Counted from the first letter of the stretch, positions 51,739 through 61,556 are shown. The stretch: DNA of 64,000 bases from Phycisphaerae bacterium (GCA_028285035.1 JANQQF010000125.1:1-64000), one strand, 5' to 3'. Numbers and translations are program-made. Notes: generated from the sequence alone by a model not told the origin.

Positions 51739-54734
51739 AACAAAGCTTCGCCGTTTCTAAAATTTTTGATCACAAAGTGCTTATCCAATTGGGCTGGAAT
51801 GCCTGTCATTGTGGGAGAGTGAGCCACAATGTCCCAGGTGCCGCTGAGGTTAAGAAATAGGTTGAGGGGGCAGCGTTCAATCGGTTGACCCTCCATGTTG
51901 GCAATCAGAAAAACCTGTTTGTCACCATCGGGGCTGGTCCGCCAGCCATAATAGATGGTGTTACATTTAACGACATCGCCTTTATCCCCCCAATCGCCAA
52001 CATCTTTGGCTCCGTTGATAAATAGCTTCCGACTAAAATAATCTTTCTGAACATCGTTTGTCGGATTTTTCAACAACCAGTCATTATGTTGCCGGAAACG
52101 TCGCAGCTCAAAGTTGAATTTGGCCTGTTTGGGATTGACCGAAGCAGCATAATGATGAACTTTAGCCACATCTCGGGCATCGTGCATAAAATCTTTGGCA
52201 AAGGATTTCAGCGTCGTCGCGGTTAGTTGCCCTCCATCCTTCATTGATTCTGGCGCTAACGTATTTAAGCGATCATCTGTAGCCCAGGTTGAGACATTGT
52301 ATTCATCTCGATAATCGGCATCTTCAATCAACAAAGCCAAGGCTTGGTCGTCGATGATTTGTAGAAACTCGATCTTTTGAATTTGAGCAACGATCCCCTC
52401 GACCAAATCATCGGGGGCGGTGACTTGATCGCGGCGAAGAAACCGTAGATTCTTGCTCATCAATTTACGGGCAGCCTTGATGCGGCGAGCGGTTTCGATG
52501 TCATCAACTTGGGTGCGTTGTTGTAAGAACGATTGATGGGCTTTCTCTTCATCTGTTGCGGGCTGACTGATCTGCTTGAGTTGTGCCCTGAGTTCAGATA
52601 CATGCGAAAACCCTCCAGCATCATCAGGATCATCAAAGAGAAAGCGGGCCATCAACGCATCAGTTTTAATCTGGCTGGCTAGATCAAAAAGAACATCCAA
52701 AAAGCCAGGTTGGGTTGCTTTGTGTTTAGGTTCCGCCACCAACTGATGATAATTATCAAAGCCAAGGGTTTTGAGGCGGGTAAAGTGATGCGATTGGCGG
52801 TAAAGAGCATCATCGATATACCAAGTGAAGAAACGCGCCCCCTCATCCCCGACGATTTTGACATCATAGGTGTCATCAATATCACGCATGAAGAGCCAGG
52901 GGGTGTGAAACAGGGCGTTTAATAGAAACATCGGATTGCCCGGTAGAAAGCCTAGACTGAGGGCGGTCAGGGCGTTGTTATCCATCGCATTGTGGGCCGC
53001 TTCGGTCATTGTTTGGCCCAATTGGTCATTGTAATATTCTTCAAATGGCTCGCCCACTCGATAGTCCCGAGCCGGAGTCATACTGACCATCCGATAGAAG
53101 TAGCGGGCGTTATCGTGGTTGGAGTGACCGGTAATCCAATTTTCACCATAACGAAACACCTCAACAAAACGATCCCATTTGGTCATAAACCATTTGAATT
53201 TGGCGTGGACATTGTGAGCAAAGATGATGGGGCTCCACTGTTTAACCCGATCCTCAAATAGTAAGGTTCGTTCGATGGTGTGGTCAAGATATTTTGAGTT
53301 AAAAATCCAATTTAAGTCATCGGGCCAGGGGCGACCATCTTCGAGATTAAAATCTAGGCGACGGGTTAGGCCATTGATGTCTTGAGTGACATTGGCCATC
53401 TCATTCAAAAAGTCATCATCTTGAATACGTAAGCCCGTTTCTTCATCCATCTCAATGATAAAATCTTGAGCCCCATCCACGCGCACACAATCAAAGCCAA
53501 AGTTGAGTTTTCTGATGAGCACCTCCAGCAACATCGCCTTGACGTTTGGCTCGGCGAAATCAATGTCCCGCCCGTACATATTGGGGCCACGTAGATATTT
53601 ACTGTTGACATATTTGAGATTGGTGCGATCATCTGATTTTTTGTCAAAAGTTTCAAGCAACCGCGCCCCCTGGAAATCACAATGGCCCAGCACCGAGTCG
53701 ATACACAGTTGAATAGGACGACCTGGCATCATGTGGATGGTCTCGATAAATTCCAGAAACTCATTGGGGCGGAGGGTGTCTAAGATGGAGGGGTTTACTG
53801 CTGCCGAGCCAAGGATCGGGGTGTCATAGCCCCAATTTGAAATATCGGGTCGTTTGAGTTGAATGGTCACCAAATTATCGTTATCAGGGTTAATCTGGAA
53901 GAATTCGCCTGTCTCTGCCTTAATCGTCTCCCGTTCAGCCGGAGGGACTTCCGGGGTCAACTCAATTGAGTCGAAGCCGACAAAATTTAGATCTGCGGGG
54001 GTGAGATCAGCGTAAATATCTGTTCGTCCCGTGTCGATATTGGCCTGAATTTTGCGACCAATGTCCTGATAACGACGGGTCAAGGCAGCGATGGTGCCCT
54101 CTTCTGTGGCGGTTTCGGGATGAATTTCCAGATGGGTGCCCACATCTTTGGCCCGATGGCTGCCATCTGGAAAGATGGTTTGATACCAGGAATGAAAGTA
54201 ATCCATGTCCTTTCGTTGGGCCAACATCCCCTGAATATCAAACAGCTCTGCCGGGGCATAAACCCCAAAGGGGCTGGATTGAACCAGCGGATCACGAATG
54301 ATATAACTCATCCCCTCATCATAATAACGTAACCAGTAAAACGAGCCAGCTTGCTCTCTCGTACCGATTTTAACGTTATCAACGACAGCAATCATATAGT
54401 CATCAATCGCGGCCAGAGACACTTCATCTCGCTGAAAGGATATTTCGATGGGGTTTTGTTTTTTGAGGGCCGAAAAGTCGATATTATCAAGGGGGGTGAA
54501 TAACTCAAGTTTTATTTGCTCAACCTTACCCTGAAGTTCGCCGTCAACCAAACCAGGTACCCAAAATCCAAAAAGAGCCTTGGTCTCATCAATTTTTCGT
54601 GACCCCAAAAAGGTAGTGGTGATCTGCTTGGCCGCTTCATAAATTGAATTGTTCTTGATAATCGCTCTAATTTGATCAGCCATCTCCAGCGTGAGTTTTT
54701 GATGGGTTTGGATGTGTCTTACAGGATGCGTCAT
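51720..54734 (-). CDS. GH13-like enzyme, possible glucosylglycerol hydrolase
   Basis: The product has 1004 residues. The middle carries GH13 landmarks: PIQLCIDSVLGHCDFQGARL (region I, D-x-V-x-x-H), LNFGFDCVRVDGAQDFIIEM (region II with the nucleophile Asp) and WITGHSNHDNARYFYRMV (region IV, Asn-His-Asp). The unusual length, a non-amylase N-terminal domain (1-230) and a helical C-terminal half recall the cyanobacterial glucosylglycerol hydrolase GghA, which degrades the compatible solute glucosylglycerol when salt falls. That identification is from memory. The divergent neighbours, DUF432 and MscS, are osmotic-response genes and agree with it. No signal peptide is seen. GAGGT lies 7 bases before the ATG. 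Confidence 0.65.
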   Translation of the reverse strand: MTHPVRHIQTHQKLTLEMADQIRAIIKNNSIYEAAKQITTTFLGSRKIDETKALFGFWVPGLVDGELQGKVEQIKLELFTPLDNIDFSALKKQNPIEISFQRDEVSLAAIDDYMIAVVDNVKIGTREQAGSFYWLRYYDEGMSYIIRDPLVQSSPFGVYAPAELFDIQGMLAQRKDMDYFHSWYQTIFPDGSHRAKDVGTHLEIHPETATEEGTIAALTRRYQDIGRKIQANIDTGRTDIYADLTPADLNFVGFDSIELTPEVPPAERETIKAETGEFFQINPDNDNLVTIQLKRPDISNWGYDTPILGSAAVNPSILDTLRPNEFLEFIETIHMMPGRPIQLCIDSVLGHCDFQGARLLETFDKKSDDRTNLKYVNSKYLRGPNMYGRDIDFAEPNVKAMLLEVLIRKLNFGFDCVRVDGAQDFIIEMDEETGLRIQDDDFLNEMANVTQDINGLTRRLDFNLEDGRPWPDDLNWIFNSKYLDHTIERTLLFEDRVKQWSPIIFAHNVHAKFKWFMTKWDRFVEVFRYGENWITGHSNHDNARYFYRMVSMTPARDYRVGEPFEEYYNDQLGQTMTEAAHNAMDNNALTALSLGFLPGNPMFLLNALFHTPWLFMRDIDDTYDVKIVGDEGARFFTWYIDDALYRQSHHFTRLKTLGFDNYHQLVAEPKHKATQPGFLDVLFDLASQIKTDALMARFLFDDPDDAGGFSHVSELRAQLKQISQPATDEEKAHQSFLQQRTQVDDIETARRIKAARKLMSKNLRFLRRDQVTAPDDLVEGIVAQIQKIEFLQIIDDQALALLIEDADYRDEYNVSTWATDDRLNTLAPESMKDGGQLTATTLKSFAKDFMHDARDVAKVHHYAASVNPKQAKFNFELRRFRQHNDWLLKNPTNDVQKDYFSRKLFINGAKDVGDWGDKGDVVKCNTIYYGWRTSPDGDKQVFLIANMEGQPIERCPLNLFLNLSGTWDIVAHSPTMTGIPAQLDKHFVIKNFRNGEALLLERTV

Positions 54735-54893
54735 AATTATACCTCGCCTCTGAGAGTTATTTTTTCTTTATCTCAATTGACCAACGGTTGCGATATTGAT
54801 GTGAGTCAGTCTCGATCGGAAATGTGGGTTTTGGTGGAGACAGATTATACTCGGCCTATCCTTGATTGTACAAAGATGCCAGTTTGGCTTATC

Positions 54894-54921
54894 TTGAGTT
54901 TCTACCGATATTTGTTATCAT
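54894..54921 (+). promoter_or_regulatory. Possible promoter TTGAGT-N16-TATCAT
   Basis: TTGAGT (54894-54899) and TATCAT (54916-54921) are 16 bases apart in the divergent space between the GH13-like gene and the DUF432 gene. Transcription would start near 54928. Confidence 0.4.
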
Positions 54922-54960
54922 ACACATCATTCTTTAAGTAGGGGGCTGGTGTTTTTAGCA

Positions 54961-55785
54961 ATGATTGAATCTGACAATCAAGATCAAGTAAGGTGGTGGG
55001 GAAAATTTGAGGTGGCTCAGGGGCAAACCTGTCGATGGAGAATCGGGCCTTTGCAGTTGGCTATTCACAGCCAACCGAATGAATGGGAAATTGCCTATGA
55101 ACAGGATGATGCGGTTGACCCAGAAACAACGGTGTGGAGCTACGACCCGGCTGCGCCAGAAATTAGTGATTTAGCATATAAAAACACAGTAAGATATGCT
55201 ACTGGACAATCAGATCAGACGTTGATCTTGACCCCCTTCCTGGCAGATCGCCCGGTTATCACTCGCCCCTTAACACCACTTTATGTTCCGGCTGGGGAGC
55301 AAACAATGATTTTTGTAAGCTCCCCATTGTGGATGGGAATCGAAGTTGGTGACCCACTATTAAAGCTACAGGAACTCCCTATTTTACGCCCCTCGGATAC
55401 CTGGTTTGGGGCCTCAACAATGGAGGGGGAGCTGTGTTATGCCAGTCGAACCTACGCCCGTTTACATTTAGAGAATATCCCAGTGAGAGCGCACCGAGCG
55501 ATTACCCAAATTATTATTGACAATAAAACCAGCACGCAACTACAAATTGAACGCCTTAATCTACCTGTGCCTTATCTATCATTGTTTGCCACGCCGGGCG
55601 GATTGCTCTGGACAGAAAATGTGACGATGATCCGCACCCGTGATACGGGAATGGCCACCTTTCAGATTGACCCAAACCCTCCAGAGCAGGCACCAGAGGC
55701 CAAGTTGATCAACACTCCGCGTGAAACGCCTGGAAAAAATATGGTTATCCGAGCTTTTGGAGTCATATTTGGGAACACGCTATAA
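54961..55785 (+). CDS. DUF432 protein
   Basis: The product has 274 residues and resembles DUF432 proteins, which are regularly encoded beside mechanosensitive channel genes in bacteria and archaea. Typical stretches are RPLTPLYVPAGEQTMIFVSS, PILRPSDTWFGASTMEGELC and IIIDNKTSTQLQIERLNLPV. It is mostly beta sheet, lacks membrane helices and a signal peptide, and probably acts as a cytoplasmic partner of the MscS channel encoded 19 bases downstream. ATG at 54961 is chosen; a GTG at 54949 has a G-run (54941-54945) only 3 bases upstream, so the start is uncertain. Confidence 0.75.
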   Translation: MIESDNQDQVRWWGKFEVAQGQTCRWRIGPLQLAIHSQPNEWEIAYEQDDAVDPETTVWSYDPAAPEISDLAYKNTVRYATGQSDQTLILTPFLADRPVITRPLTPLYVPAGEQTMIFVSSPLWMGIEVGDPLLKLQELPILRPSDTWFGASTMEGELCYASRTYARLHLENIPVRAHRAITQIIIDNKTSTQLQIERLNLPVPYLSLFATPGGLLWTENVTMIRTRDTGMATFQIDPNPPEQAPEAKLINTPRETPGKNMVIRAFGVIFGNTL

Positions 55786-55804
55786 ACCTTAATCGGAGGA
55801 AAAA

Positions 55805-56647
55805 ATGGATATAACCGGATTTGATTTCAGTCAATTTATCACGCCTGATCTCACTTTCTCCTTGTTGAAAGCGGCGATCATCACCATCATCGGTTATGCC
55901 TTAGCCAGATTAGCCAGCTTATCAATCCAGCGGATATTTAGAGACTCGACAAACCGTCATCAAGCCATGTTATTTCAACGTGGCACATATTATCTGATCC
56001 TTGGTTTGTTTGTGTTTGCGGCCTTGGTTGAATTAGGGTTCAACCCAAGTGTGTTATTGGGGGCGGCTGGGGTCCTGACTATCGCGATTGGCTTTGCCTC
56101 GCAAACCTCGATGTCAAACTTAATTAGTGGTCTGTTTCTCATTGGGGAGCAACCTTTTGCGCTTGGCGATCTGATTAAGGTTGGGGATACAGTGGGTGAG
56201 GTGCTTTCGATCGATCTACTTTCCATCAAACTAAGAATGTTGGACAACACCTATGTCCGTATTCCAAATGAGACCTTGCTCAAAGCCGAGGTTAGAACCT
56301 TTACTCGATTTCCAATCCGTCGGATTGATTTACAACTGAGGGTAGCCTACAAGGAAGACATTGCTAAAGTTGAGAGGGTATTACGGGAGACAGCTGAAAA
56401 AAACACCTTATGTCTCGAAGAGCCTGAGCCGTTGTTTATCTTTATTGGCTTTGGCGATTCAGCTGTTAACCTTCAGTTTTCAGTGTGGGGTAAACGTGAG
56501 GAATATTTGAATCTGCTGAATAGCATTCAGATGGATATTAAGCTAGCCTTTGAAAAGGAAGAAATCGAAATTCCATTTCCTCATCGAACCCTTTACGCCA
56601 GTAACGTTACCGATCCTCTCCCTGTGCAATTGGTTTCGGAAGGGTAA
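55805..56647 (+). CDS. MscS-family mechanosensitive channel
   Basis: The product has 280 residues. Helices near 15-35 (LLKAAIITIIGYALARLASL), 60-78 (YYLILGLFVFAALVELGF) and the pore helix (LLGAAGVLTIAIGFASQTSM) lead to the MscS beta domain (GEQPFALGDLIKVGDTVGEV, LRMLDNTYVRIPNETLLKAE) and a cytoplasmic vestibule. The channel opens when membrane tension rises after osmotic downshock and releases solutes. GGAGGAAAAA precedes the ATG. It is co-transcribed with the DUF432 gene and lies divergent from the GH13-like gene. Confidence 0.93.
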   Translation: MDITGFDFSQFITPDLTFSLLKAAIITIIGYALARLASLSIQRIFRDSTNRHQAMLFQRGTYYLILGLFVFAALVELGFNPSVLLGAAGVLTIAIGFASQTSMSNLISGLFLIGEQPFALGDLIKVGDTVGEVLSIDLLSIKLRMLDNTYVRIPNETLLKAEVRTFTRFPIRRIDLQLRVAYKEDIAKVERVLRETAEKNTLCLEEPEPLFIFIGFGDSAVNLQFSVWGKREEYLNLLNSIQMDIKLAFEKEEIEIPFPHRTLYASNVTDPLPVQLVSEG

Positions 56648-56732
56648 AGTTTAGATTTTCTTGGTCTCACGAAAAACATAAGAAGAGACCTATTTGAGTA
56701 GGTAATTATCTGCAAGGTACAGTATACTACTA

Positions 56733-56782
56733 CAATTGGGCGTAAGTAAGGCTTCAGTTACCGCACACTCAACGCCCAACTG
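56733..56782. repeat. Spaced 11-base inverted repeat
   Basis: CAATTGGGCGT (56733-56743) and ACGCCCAACTG (56772-56782) are inverted copies with one mismatch and a 28-base centre, in the 235-base space before the DUF3124 gene. A smaller GGTCTC / GAGACC pair lies at 56663-56690. No promoter is convincing here. Confidence 0.5.
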
Positions 56783-56882
56783 TTTAAGTATTTCGCCATA
56801 AATAACTGTTATTTTATTTATACCACGAAATACTACGCACTCTTTCGGGTCACAGTCATTTCAATTAAAGGAGAAGGAACTT

Positions 56883-57407
56883 ATGCGGTTTTACTACGAT
56901 AAATGGTTGATATTTATACTTGCCATCATTTTTTTATTTGGTTGTACCTCCCAAGGTGGGGAACAGTCCTCGACCTCATCTGAAGCTAACCCCATTGTCG
57001 TTCAGGATCTAGACATTACAACGGGTCAGGTTCTGTTTGTGCCAGCCTATTCAGAAGTTAATTTTGCCCCGAATGGTAGAACGCTAGAACTCGCCGTCAC
57101 CTTAAGTATACACAACACTGATTTTGCTCACCCGATTATTGTCACCTCAGTCCGTTACTATGATACGAATGGTCAATTGGTGAGAGAGTATTTATCCCAA
57201 CCTCAACAATTGGGTCCTATGGCTTCGACTGATTATTTTGTGCACGCCGGTGAACAAACGGGTGGGGTAGGAACAAATTTCATTGTGGAATGGGTGGCTG
57301 AGGAACCTGTTTATGAACCCGTAGTAGAAACATTGATGTTAAGCACTTCAGGAACGCAAGGCCTTTCATTTACCAGTCCAGGACGGGTTATCAGACAACT
57401 TGAATAG
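56883..57407 (+). CDS. DUF3124 lipoprotein
   Basis: The product has 174 residues. The signal peptide (WLIFILAIIFLFGC) ends in a lipobox with Cys21, so the protein is a lipoprotein on the outer face of the membrane. The rest (LFVPAYSEVNF, TLSIHNTDFAHPIIVTSVRY, LGPMASTDYFVHAGEQTGGV) is the beta-rich domain of DUF3124, whose function is unknown. AAAGGAGAAGG precedes the ATG. It lies 58 bases before a transporter gene on the same strand and could be a membrane-surface accessory of it. Confidence 0.78.
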   Translation: MRFYYDKWLIFILAIIFLFGCTSQGGEQSSTSSEANPIVVQDLDITTGQVLFVPAYSEVNFAPNGRTLELAVTLSIHNTDFAHPIIVTSVRYYDTNGQLVREYLSQPQQLGPMASTDYFVHAGEQTGGVGTNFIVEWVAEEPVYEPVVETLMLSTSGTQGLSFTSPGRVIRQLE

Positions 57408-57465
57408 AGAGGTGTTCTGATGGGCTACTCTGAACAACTGGCTATTTTTCCTAGAGAGATATCAG

Positions 57466-59244
57466 ATGTCCTTTGAGATTGTTCTTGTCTTCATAATCTT
57501 AGCAATGGCAATCGTTCTCTTCACGACAGAACGTGTCTCTTTTGATATCTCAGCGCTGATTGTGATGAGCGCATTAATGCTGACAGGGCTTCTCACCCCA
57601 ACGGAGGCATTGGTTGGCTTTAGCAATGAAGCGACGATTACCATTGGGGCAATGTTTGTGTTGAGTGAGGGGATGCGGCAGACAGGGGCGATCGATGCGA
57701 TTGGGAATTTTTTCTCGCAATTGGGGCAACGAAATTACTGGCTCGCCATCACCAGTATGATGGTCGTGGTCGGCGTTATCTCCGCTTTTATCAACAATAC
57801 CGCAGTGGTCGCAATTTTCATTCCCATTGTCCTCACGGTTGCCTCAGCTCTAGAGATCAGTCCCTCTAAATTGCTGATGCCCCTTTCCTTCGCCTCGATG
57901 TTCGGTGGCGTTTGCACTTTGGTGGGGACGTCAACCAATATTTTGGTTAGCTCAATTGCGGAGCAACATGGCCTCCCGGCTTTCTCGATGTTTGAGTTTG
58001 CCCCCCTTGGTCTTATTTTTTTTGTCACCGGAATAGGTTATCTCTTGTTAATTGGTATCCGTCTGATCCCCGAACGCAGCACAACCGAGGAGGCTACCAC
58101 CCGCTTTGCGATGAATGAATATCTGACCGACGTGGTTTTACAACCCGGCTTCAAACACTTTGGTCAATCCCCCACGGAGAGTGATTTGACCCACGATCTG
58201 GATTTGGATGTGATCCAAGTCTTCGAGAAAAGTGGCACCCTGACAGCAGGCGGGACAAGAGCGATGCTAAAACCGGGTGATACAGTGCGTATCCGAGGCA
58301 ATGCTCGTGAAATAAAAAAGTTATTAGCCCGAGAAGATATTTCGCTCAAGCCGGTTAAAGAGTGGCACGATGTTGATTTAGAGCAGGATCAAGACGCCTT
58401 GGTTGAAGCGATTATCGCCCCCGATGCTGATTTGGTTGGACAGAGGATTGCAGATGTTGATTTTTTTCACCGATTTGGGGCGGTTGTTCTAGCTATTCGA
58501 CATCACGGCAAGCTTCATCAGGATGAAATAAAAGAGATTAGATTGTCGGGGGGCGACTCCGTGCTGTTGAGCATGGATCAGGAAAAGGTTATTGAGGTTA
58601 AACGAAATCACGCCTTTGTCGTAGCTTCTGAGATGGGCTTTCCAAATTATCGGGCTGATAAAATGTTGATTGTGATCGCTATTTTGATCGGTGTGGTGGC
58701 GGCGGCAGCCCTGAATTTAGCCCCTATTTTGGTTACATCCGTCGTGGGTAGTATTTTGCTGGTGATCTTTGGCTGTCTCACTGTGGAGGAGGCTCACGCT
58801 GCCATTCATTGGAAAGTCATTTTGCTACTGGCTGGAATTATCCCCTTGGGGGTAGCAATGGAGAAAACAGGCGCGGCTGAGTTACTTTCACAAAACCTAC
58901 TCACGGTGGGGAGGCAATGGGGGCCTGTGGCTATTTTGTCCCTCTTCTTCTTTCTGTCAATGATGTTGACAAACTTTATCTCCAATCAGGCCACAGCTGT
59001 TCTCCTTGCTCCGATTGCCATTCAGGCCGCCCAAGCCCTTGGGGTGAACACCCAACCCCTGTTGGTCGCAGTCACCTTTGCGGCCTCATTGAGTTTTATG
59101 ACACCCGTTGGTTATCAAACCAACACCTTGATTTATGGTCCGGGCCAATATAAATTTACCGACTTCACAAAAATTGGTACACCCCTAAATTTAATCTTTT
59201 GGCTTCTGGCTACGTTGTTGATACCTGTCTTTTGGCCCTTCTGA
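57466..59244 (+). CDS. SLC13-family transporter with two RCK_C domains
   Basis: The product has 592 residues. About eleven helices form a divalent-anion:sodium symporter (DASS) body, with the repeated family elements SAFINNTAVVAIFIPIVL and TNFISNQATAVLLAPIAI (Asn-x-Thr/Ala substrate loops). Residues 210-385 are two cytoplasmic TrkA-C (RCK_C) domains (TRAMLKPGDTVRIRGNAREI; GDSVLLSMDQEKVIEVKRN). Such proteins carry sulfate, dicarboxylates or citrate, and the RCK_C domains probably sense a nucleotide or ion. The exact substrate cannot be told. No strong ribosome-binding site is seen before the ATG. Confidence 0.88.
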   Translation: MSFEIVLVFIILAMAIVLFTTERVSFDISALIVMSALMLTGLLTPTEALVGFSNEATITIGAMFVLSEGMRQTGAIDAIGNFFSQLGQRNYWLAITSMMVVVGVISAFINNTAVVAIFIPIVLTVASALEISPSKLLMPLSFASMFGGVCTLVGTSTNILVSSIAEQHGLPAFSMFEFAPLGLIFFVTGIGYLLLIGIRLIPERSTTEEATTRFAMNEYLTDVVLQPGFKHFGQSPTESDLTHDLDLDVIQVFEKSGTLTAGGTRAMLKPGDTVRIRGNAREIKKLLAREDISLKPVKEWHDVDLEQDQDALVEAIIAPDADLVGQRIADVDFFHRFGAVVLAIRHHGKLHQDEIKEIRLSGGDSVLLSMDQEKVIEVKRNHAFVVASEMGFPNYRADKMLIVIAILIGVVAAAALNLAPILVTSVVGSILLVIFGCLTVEEAHAAIHWKVILLLAGIIPLGVAMEKTGAAELLSQNLLTVGRQWGPVAILSLFFFLSMMLTNFISNQATAVLLAPIAIQAAQALGVNTQPLLVAVTFAASLSFMTPVGYQTNTLIYGPGQYKFTDFTKIGTPLNLIFWLLATLLIPVFWPF

Positions 59245-59284
59245 GATAAAATTTACCTGTGATCATGAATGAAAGGGAATGAAA

Positions 59285-60487
59285 ATGTCTCAATCAGATT
59301 ATCGTATCATCATTCACTTTTGGTTAATGGGTGTTCTCTGCCTTATTGTTTTAGGTTGTGGAGCAAGTTGGTTGCCACTACCAACCAATCAAAGCCCTAC
59401 TGCAACACCACCTAACGGTTCAGTCATTTCATCCACGGTCGCCATTCCGATTGAAAATCTCGCCCTTATCGATGAAGTTGGTTTGGATTTTGCGGAAAAA
59501 CGGGTCATTGATGTTCACAACCGTGTCTCACCCGCCGTGGTAAATATCACCACCCAAGTGTTGCGACGGAGTTTCTTCTTTGAAGTTGTGCCAGAGGAGG
59601 GGGCTGACTCTGGCTTTGTTATCGACACCAAAGGGCATATTCTAACCAACTATCACGTCATCGAAAACGCCCGCCAAATTGAGGTAACATTCAGCGATGA
59701 GACCACACTCCCCGCCCAACTCATCGGGGCGGATCCACGCAATGATCTGGCTGTACTTAGAGTGGAAGCCCCACCTGAGCTTTTGATTCCTGTCGAGTTT
59801 GGCACCTCGGCTAATCTCCAGGTGGGGCAACGAGCGATTGCCATCGGTAACCCCTTCGGTCAATTTGGCGGCACCCTCACCACGGGCGTTATCAGTGCCT
59901 TGGATCGAACATTGGAAGGGCAAGATGGTCGACAAATTGCTGGCATCATCCAAACCGATGCCGCTATCAATCGGGGCAACTCTGGCGGCCCTTTGCTTGA
60001 TAGTGCGGGGCGACTGATTGGGGTCAATACTGCGATTTTTAGTCCCAGCGGCACAAATGTTGGGGTTGGCTTTGCGGTTCCCGTTGATACTGTGCAACGT
60101 GTTCTGCCTGATTTATTAACCTTGGGCCGCTATCGCCATCCGTGGTTAGGGGTGCGTTTTGGCTATCGGATCACCCCTGGTCTAGCCAGCATTTTGGAGT
60201 TGCCCGTCGATCAAGGCGTGTTGTTGGTTGAGCTTTATCGTGGCGGTCCATTGGCTGCGAACGGTATCCGAGGGGCTCAACAGGAGGCCATTTTGGGCAA
60301 CCAACGAATTTTTATCGGTGGTGATATTTTGATCGAGGTGAATGGTGAGCCGATTACTAGCATAGAAGAGCTACAACTTCTGCTGGAAACAGAATATCAG
60401 GTGGGAGACATCGTTACAGTGACCTTAATTCGTGGGAGTCAGACGATAGATCTCGATATCACCTTGGCTGAAGAACCTAGTCGGTGA
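59285..60487 (+). CDS. HtrA-type serine protease with lipoprotein signal
   Basis: The product has 400 residues. A signal peptide ending LCLIVLGC (Cys25) marks a lipoprotein. The protease domain has His124 in LTNYHVIEN, Asp154 in NDLAVLRVE and Ser233 in NRGNSGGPLL, so it should be active. A PDZ domain (about 280-395; GGDILIEVNGEPITSIEEL) follows. It differs from the HtrA at 50367 in using a lipid anchor in place of a helix and in having DSGFVIDTKG where GSGF is usual. ATG at 59285 is chosen because AAAGGGA lies 6 bases upstream; ATG at 59279 directly abuts that site. Confidence 0.9.
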   Translation: MSQSDYRIIIHFWLMGVLCLIVLGCGASWLPLPTNQSPTATPPNGSVISSTVAIPIENLALIDEVGLDFAEKRVIDVHNRVSPAVVNITTQVLRRSFFFEVVPEEGADSGFVIDTKGHILTNYHVIENARQIEVTFSDETTLPAQLIGADPRNDLAVLRVEAPPELLIPVEFGTSANLQVGQRAIAIGNPFGQFGGTLTTGVISALDRTLEGQDGRQIAGIIQTDAAINRGNSGGPLLDSAGRLIGVNTAIFSPSGTNVGVGFAVPVDTVQRVLPDLLTLGRYRHPWLGVRFGYRITPGLASILELPVDQGVLLVELYRGGPLAANGIRGAQQEAILGNQRIFIGGDILIEVNGEPITSIEELQLLLETEYQVGDIVTVTLIRGSQTIDLDITLAEEPSR

Positions 60488-60502
60488 ATATCTATCCTCT
60501 AT

Positions 60503-60940
60503 TTATTTTGACGTTTCGACATTACTGCCTTCATAGGCAAGAATTGCCTGACGAAATGCATCCGGCACTGGATGAGGGGTGAAGCTCTTGCGGTCAGCAG
60601 TGACAACAGCGATGTGACCAATGGCAATCAATCGATTATCCGTTTCAGCCTTGATCTCAAATTCAAAGCGCAGGCTTTTATTGCCCAAATACCCAACCCG
60701 AGTATAAATATTGATGATTTCAGGCCACGTGGCAGAGGATTTATATTCGCAATGAGAGGCCGCGTAAAGAAAATCGGTGTTATCAGCAATCATTTCTGGG
60801 TCACCATAGCCGATTTCATCCAGGTAGCCGTCAACACCTTCATCAAAAAATTGATAATAATTTCCAAAATAGACGTGCCCCTGCCGATCTGTGTCGTTGT
60901 AGCGAACTTTTACTGGAATAGAGAACTTAAATTGACTCAC
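60503..60940 (-). CDS. YbgC/FadM-type acyl-CoA thioesterase
   Basis: The product has 145 residues with the hot-dog fold. The catalytic motif is VRYNDTDRQGHVYFGNYYQF with Asp16 or Asp18 as the acid, and FDEGVDGYLDEIGY follows as usual. It hydrolyses acyl-CoA esters in the cytoplasm; chain length is not predictable. Translation starts at a GTG with AGGGGGAA about 5 bases upstream. The gene ends 15 bases from the convergent HtrA gene. Confidence 0.87.
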   Translation of the reverse strand: MSQFKFSIPVKVRYNDTDRQGHVYFGNYYQFFDEGVDGYLDEIGYGDPEMIADNTDFLYAASHCEYKSSATWPEIINIYTRVGYLGNKSLRFEFEIKAETDNRLIAIGHIAVVTADRKSFTPHPVPDAFRQAILAYEGSNVETSK

Positions 60941-60995
60941 GGTATTCCCCCTAGCTCTTGAGTAAGTGCGGAGGCATTATAATCTGCATTCAAAA

Positions 60996-61021
60996 ATAAA
61001 AAAAACCAGACCTCAATCTGG
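60996..61021 (-). terminator. Minus-strand intrinsic terminator
   Basis: On the minus strand CCAGA and TCTGG (61006-61021) pair around a 6-base loop and are followed by eight T residues and then ATTTTT. It lies 190 bases beyond the stop of the Cys-rich gene, and that 190-base stretch has no open frame I can support, so it is either a long 3' end or a small RNA. Confidence 0.6.
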
Positions 61022-61208
61022 CAGTAGTCCTACATTAGATCGTGACGGCCTAAATTGTTTAAAGATCAGCAACAAATTGATCGAATTGACACGAAAAAAA
61101 CAAGAGATTAGAGAAATTCGTCTAATTCGTTGCGAAAACAGACCATCACGGTTATCGCAATTGTACTAATCGAAAAACCCACATTATTAAACACGGTCAA
61201 GACAGTAA

Positions 61209-61556
61209 CTACCTTGGGCTTTCCTCTAGATCAAATATCGATGGCCCCTGTTGTGCAGTGCAGTTAGCACATCCTCGCTTGAGGTTAGAAACCTGACGAA
61301 AGCACTCACTACACCATCCCTCAATCTCAATTTCTTTAACAAATCCAAATAGCTTTTTGACAACTTTACCATCAAGCTTTAAGTTTTTAGACTGATTTAC
61401 TTGTAAAATGTCTGGCACAGGGCAGGATTGGCAAATTTTTGGTTCCCAGGGTGACGAGTCGGGATTGCGTTCGATTAAGCGACACGCTTGTACATTGCGT
61501 CCCCGATGAAAGTCCCCAAAATAAAATTTACATTCCTTTCCTGCAGGCGTCCTCAT
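61209..61556 (-). CDS. Cys-rich zinc-ribbon-like hypothetical protein
   Basis: This gene encodes 115 residues. Cysteines are arranged as KECKFYF and VQACRLI, then ICQSCPVPD, then WCSECFRQ and GCANCTA. They could form two zinc-binding sites, one at each end. Between them lies a KLDGKVVKKLFGFVKEIEIE stretch. I know no named family. AAGGTAG lies before ATG 61556; a GTG at 61562 is too close to that site. It is downstream of the receiver-kinase gene on the same strand and may be in its transcript. Confidence 0.6.
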   Translation of the reverse strand: MRTPAGKECKFYFGDFHRGRNVQACRLIERNPDSSPWEPKICQSCPVPDILQVNQSKNLKLDGKVVKKLFGFVKEIEIEGWCSECFRQVSNLKRGCANCTAQQGPSIFDLEESPR

